From contig NZ_FOAV01000006.1 in NCBI RefSeq assembly GCF_900109745.1, positions 1-64,000 on the forward strand: a DNA stretch of 64,000 nucleotides, given 5' to 3'. Of the stretch, positions 62,277 to 64,000 are shown one piece after another. This DNA is from Roseateles sp. YR242 (GTDB lineage Bacteria > Pseudomonadota > Gammaproteobacteria > Burkholderiales > Burkholderiaceae_C). The translations under genes were made by a program, and so were the position numbers. The notes beneath the pieces were generated by a model that worked only from the letters and a program-made list of their open reading frames with translations, searched no databases and was not told where the DNA came from. Position 1 is the first letter of the stretch. The number at the start of each line of letters is the position of its first letter.

Positions 62277-64000
62277 TCATCCTCCCCAGGCCACCAGCGA
62301 TGGCCACCACAACACCAACACGCCCTGCACACAGCACCAGCCCCACAGGAGCCGGATGTTGTCCCAGGTGTTCCTCTGACGGGGCCTCACCAGACCCGCG
62401 AGTATCCGCGCTGCCAGGTAGACCGCCAGCCATCCCAGCATCAGCACATGCAGGCCCTGATAGCCCAGCAGCGCGGCCAGCGTCCCGGTCCAGGCGTCAG
62501 TGGTCGGCGCCGGACCAGCGCCCAGCGCCGCCCGTCGTCCGAGCTCGAAGCTGGCCGCGCACAGCCCCCACGCCGGCAACAGCCACACGGCCCGCCAGCC
62601 GGACAGCCCGTGAATCTTCAGACCACGGCCTGCCAGGCACAGCAGGCCGAAGCTCACCCCGTACCCGACCGTGATCAGCCCGCTCACACCGAGCGCCGGC
62701 AAGGCCGCGCCCGGCGGCGGGCAGACTGCGAGCCGCATGGCCACATGCAGATGGGCAAACCCGATGGACGCCAACACGGAGGCCCCCACCACGATCACGA
62801 TCCAGGTGGCCCAGTACGACGGTGCCATCCGGCCCTGCGCCCCCAGTGGTAGCCAGCGCCCCTGCGCCACCTCCGCCTCGGCGACCAGCGGATGCGGATC
62901 GGTCTGCCACAACCAGCGCCAGATCGCCACGACGGCCAACACGAGGCCGGCCAGCGTGCCCGCCGTGCTCTTGACCGTCATCAACAGGAAAAAGGCGGCC
63001 GTGCCCACGGCGGCCAGCACCGGCCAGACGCTGTCGCCGGCCAGGGTCGCGACGCGCCGGGGTTCGGCCGCCACGGGGCTGGTGATCAGCGTCTCGCGCC
63101 CCCCCGTCACCGTGCCGGGCAACCAGTGCCCGCCGGCCACCACCTCCTGGTGCAGCCAGGGGTGTTGCCACAGCGGCTCTTGATGCGCCACATGGGGAAT
63201 GCTGCGCGTGCCGTAGTCCTCGGCCGGCAGCCACTCCAGCGTAGGCGATCGCCAGGGATCCTGATGCTCCTGCTCGGGGCCGCGCTGGGTGCGTACCAGG
63301 TCGATCAAAAACAGCAGCACGCCCAAAGCAATCACCACGGCCCCCAGCGACGACAACAGGTTGGGCCACTCCAGGCCCAGACCCGCTTCATAGGTGTGCA
63401 CCCGCCGTGGCATGCCCAGCAAGCCGGCGATGTGCATGGGAAAGAAGGCCAGATTGAAACCGCCGAAGATCAGCCCGAACACCCAGCGCCCGGCCTGTTC
63501 GGACAGGGGCCGCCCCCGCCACAGTGGCATCCAGTGGTAGAGCCCGGCAAACATCGGCAGCACCATGCCCCCAATCAGCACGTAGTGGAGATGGCCTACA
63601 ACGAAATAACTGTCGTGGGCTTGCCAGTCGAAGGGCAGCAGCGCGAGCATCACGCCGGTCAACCCGCCCAGCACGAAGGCGGCGAGAAACCCGGTGACAA
63701 AGAGCGCAGCCGTCGTCCAGCGCACCTGGCCGCGCCACAGGGTGCCAATCCAGGCAAAGATCTGCAGCGCCCCGGGCACCGCGATGGCGACGCTGAACAG
63801 CGACACCAGGCTGGGGCCCAGCCCGCCCAATCCGGCGGTGAACATGTGGTGCACCCACAGCAGGAAGCTCAGCGCCCCCACCGCACACAGGGCCGTCACC
63901 ACCGCGTTGCGTCCGATCAGGGGCGTGCGCGCCAGCGCCGGCAGCATGGTGGAGACCAGGCCGGCGGCCGGCAGGAAGATGATGTAGACCTCCGGATGAC
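62277..64000 (-). CDS. Fused cytochrome oxidase subunit I-III, 3' part (5' end outside window)
   Basis: 574 codons in the window; the gene continues beyond 64000. Subunit I core: HPEVYIIFLP at the edge (CuB ligand His), WVHHMFTAGL (two CuB His) and VVGHLHYVLIGGM (haem a3 and haem a His), followed by helices to about residue 220. A hydrophilic linker (EHQDPWRSPTLEWLPAEDYG) joins it to a second block of membrane helices that resembles subunit III. Where mitochondrial-type A-family oxidases carry the K-channel Lys in TGVKVFSW, this protein has PGALQIFAW. It resembles alternative CoxN-type oxidases of Proteobacteria. Upstream genes (subunit II) are not visible. Confidence 0.88.
   Translation of the reverse strand, partial: HPEVYIIFLPAAGLVSTMLPALARTPLIGRNAVVTALCAVGALSFLLWVHHMFTAGLGGLGPSLVSLFSVAIAVPGALQIFAWIGTLWRGQVRWTTAALFVTGFLAAFVLGGLTGVMLALLPFDWQAHDSYFVVGHLHYVLIGGMVLPMFAGLYHWMPLWRGRPLSEQAGRWVFGLIFGGFNLAFFPMHIAGLLGMPRRVHTYEAGLGLEWPNLLSSLGAVVIALGVLLFLIDLVRTQRGPEQEHQDPWRSPTLEWLPAEDYGTRSIPHVAHQEPLWQHPWLHQEVVAGGHWLPGTVTGGRETLITSPVAAEPRRVATLAGDSVWPVLAAVGTAAFFLLMTVKSTAGTLAGLVLAVVAIWRWLWQTDPHPLVAEAEVAQGRWLPLGAQGRMAPSYWATWIVIVVGASVLASIGFAHLHVAMRLAVCPPPGAALPALGVSGLITVGYGVSFGLLCLAGRGLKIHGLSGWRAVWLLPAWGLCAASFELGRRAALGAGPAPTTDAWTGTLAALLGYQGLHVLMLGWLAVYLAARILAGLVRPRQRNTWDNIRLLWGWCCVQGVLVLWWPSLVAWGG

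Overview
The window is high-GC chromosomal DNA of a betaproteobacterium, most likely order Burkholderiales in the Roseateles/Mitsuaria/Rubrivivax neighbourhood. I infer this from gene order and protein type, not from a search: surE-pcm-nlpD-rpoS, tRNA-Val/ppiD/tRNA-His beside hupB, earP-efp, pcm-rhodanese-tolC, and an Arg32-type EF-P. Both tRNA genes (His and Val) encode their CCA ends.

Layout. (1) 1-4133 is an accessory island of nested insertion sequences: an IS3-family end cut into an IS66 element, that IS66 sitting in the tnpA of a second IS66 copy, and the second copy interrupting an IS1595/ISXO2-type transposase. A tandem pair of paralogous unknown genes follows. (2) 4194-9656 is housekeeping on the minus strand: rlmD, rpoS with a very long N-terminal extension, nlpD, pcm, surE. 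(3) 9866-18036 holds a quinone oxidoreductase and a dense signalling block: four response regulators, a dCache-type hybrid kinase, a META-domain lipoprotein and a diguanylate cyclase. (4) 18354-32493 is mainly core genes: tRNA-His, ppiD, tRNA-Val, hupB, pgsA, a TonB-like lipoprotein, uvrC, earP/efp, a prolyl hydroxylase, yaaA, tolC, rhodanese, a second pcm and a tetR regulator. (5) 32816-44998 carries uppP, map, glnD, a double FKBP, gluQ, lysR/pirin, an orphan ORF and clpB. (6) 45063-52412 is a second signalling block on the minus strand: an acidic small protein, cheR, a kinase with three receivers, a beta-gamma-crystallin/glycine-zipper protein and a receiver-kinase with a decayed ATPase. (7) 52618-58242 is a compact plus-strand stressosome operon: rsbR, rsbS, rsbT, a fused ATPase/SpoIIE phosphatase, a histidine kinase and a REC-PAS-kinase-REC hybrid. 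(8) 58349-60028 encodes an unassigned protein with an atypical (PI3/4-kinase-like) catalytic signature. (9) 60035-64000 holds a PqqU/YncD-type TonB receptor and the 3' part of a fused cytochrome oxidase subunit I/III gene that runs off the window.

The most interesting system is the stressosome. The complete R-S-T sensing core and a feedback phosphatase are present, but no sigma factor or RsbW anti-sigma is in the operon. The cistrons end instead in two histidine kinases, which suggests that a stress-released RsbT feeds phosphorelay proteins. The kinase-like gene directly downstream and the receiver-kinase with a damaged ATPase directly upstream (divergent) may belong to the same circuit. A second recurring theme is small repeats: a shared element starting at the stop codons of rpoS and glnD, 10-bp tandem repeats in intergenic DNA, and simple-sequence expansions in the N-termini or linkers of RpoS, UvrC, Pcm, CheR, a hybrid kinase and the TonB receptor.
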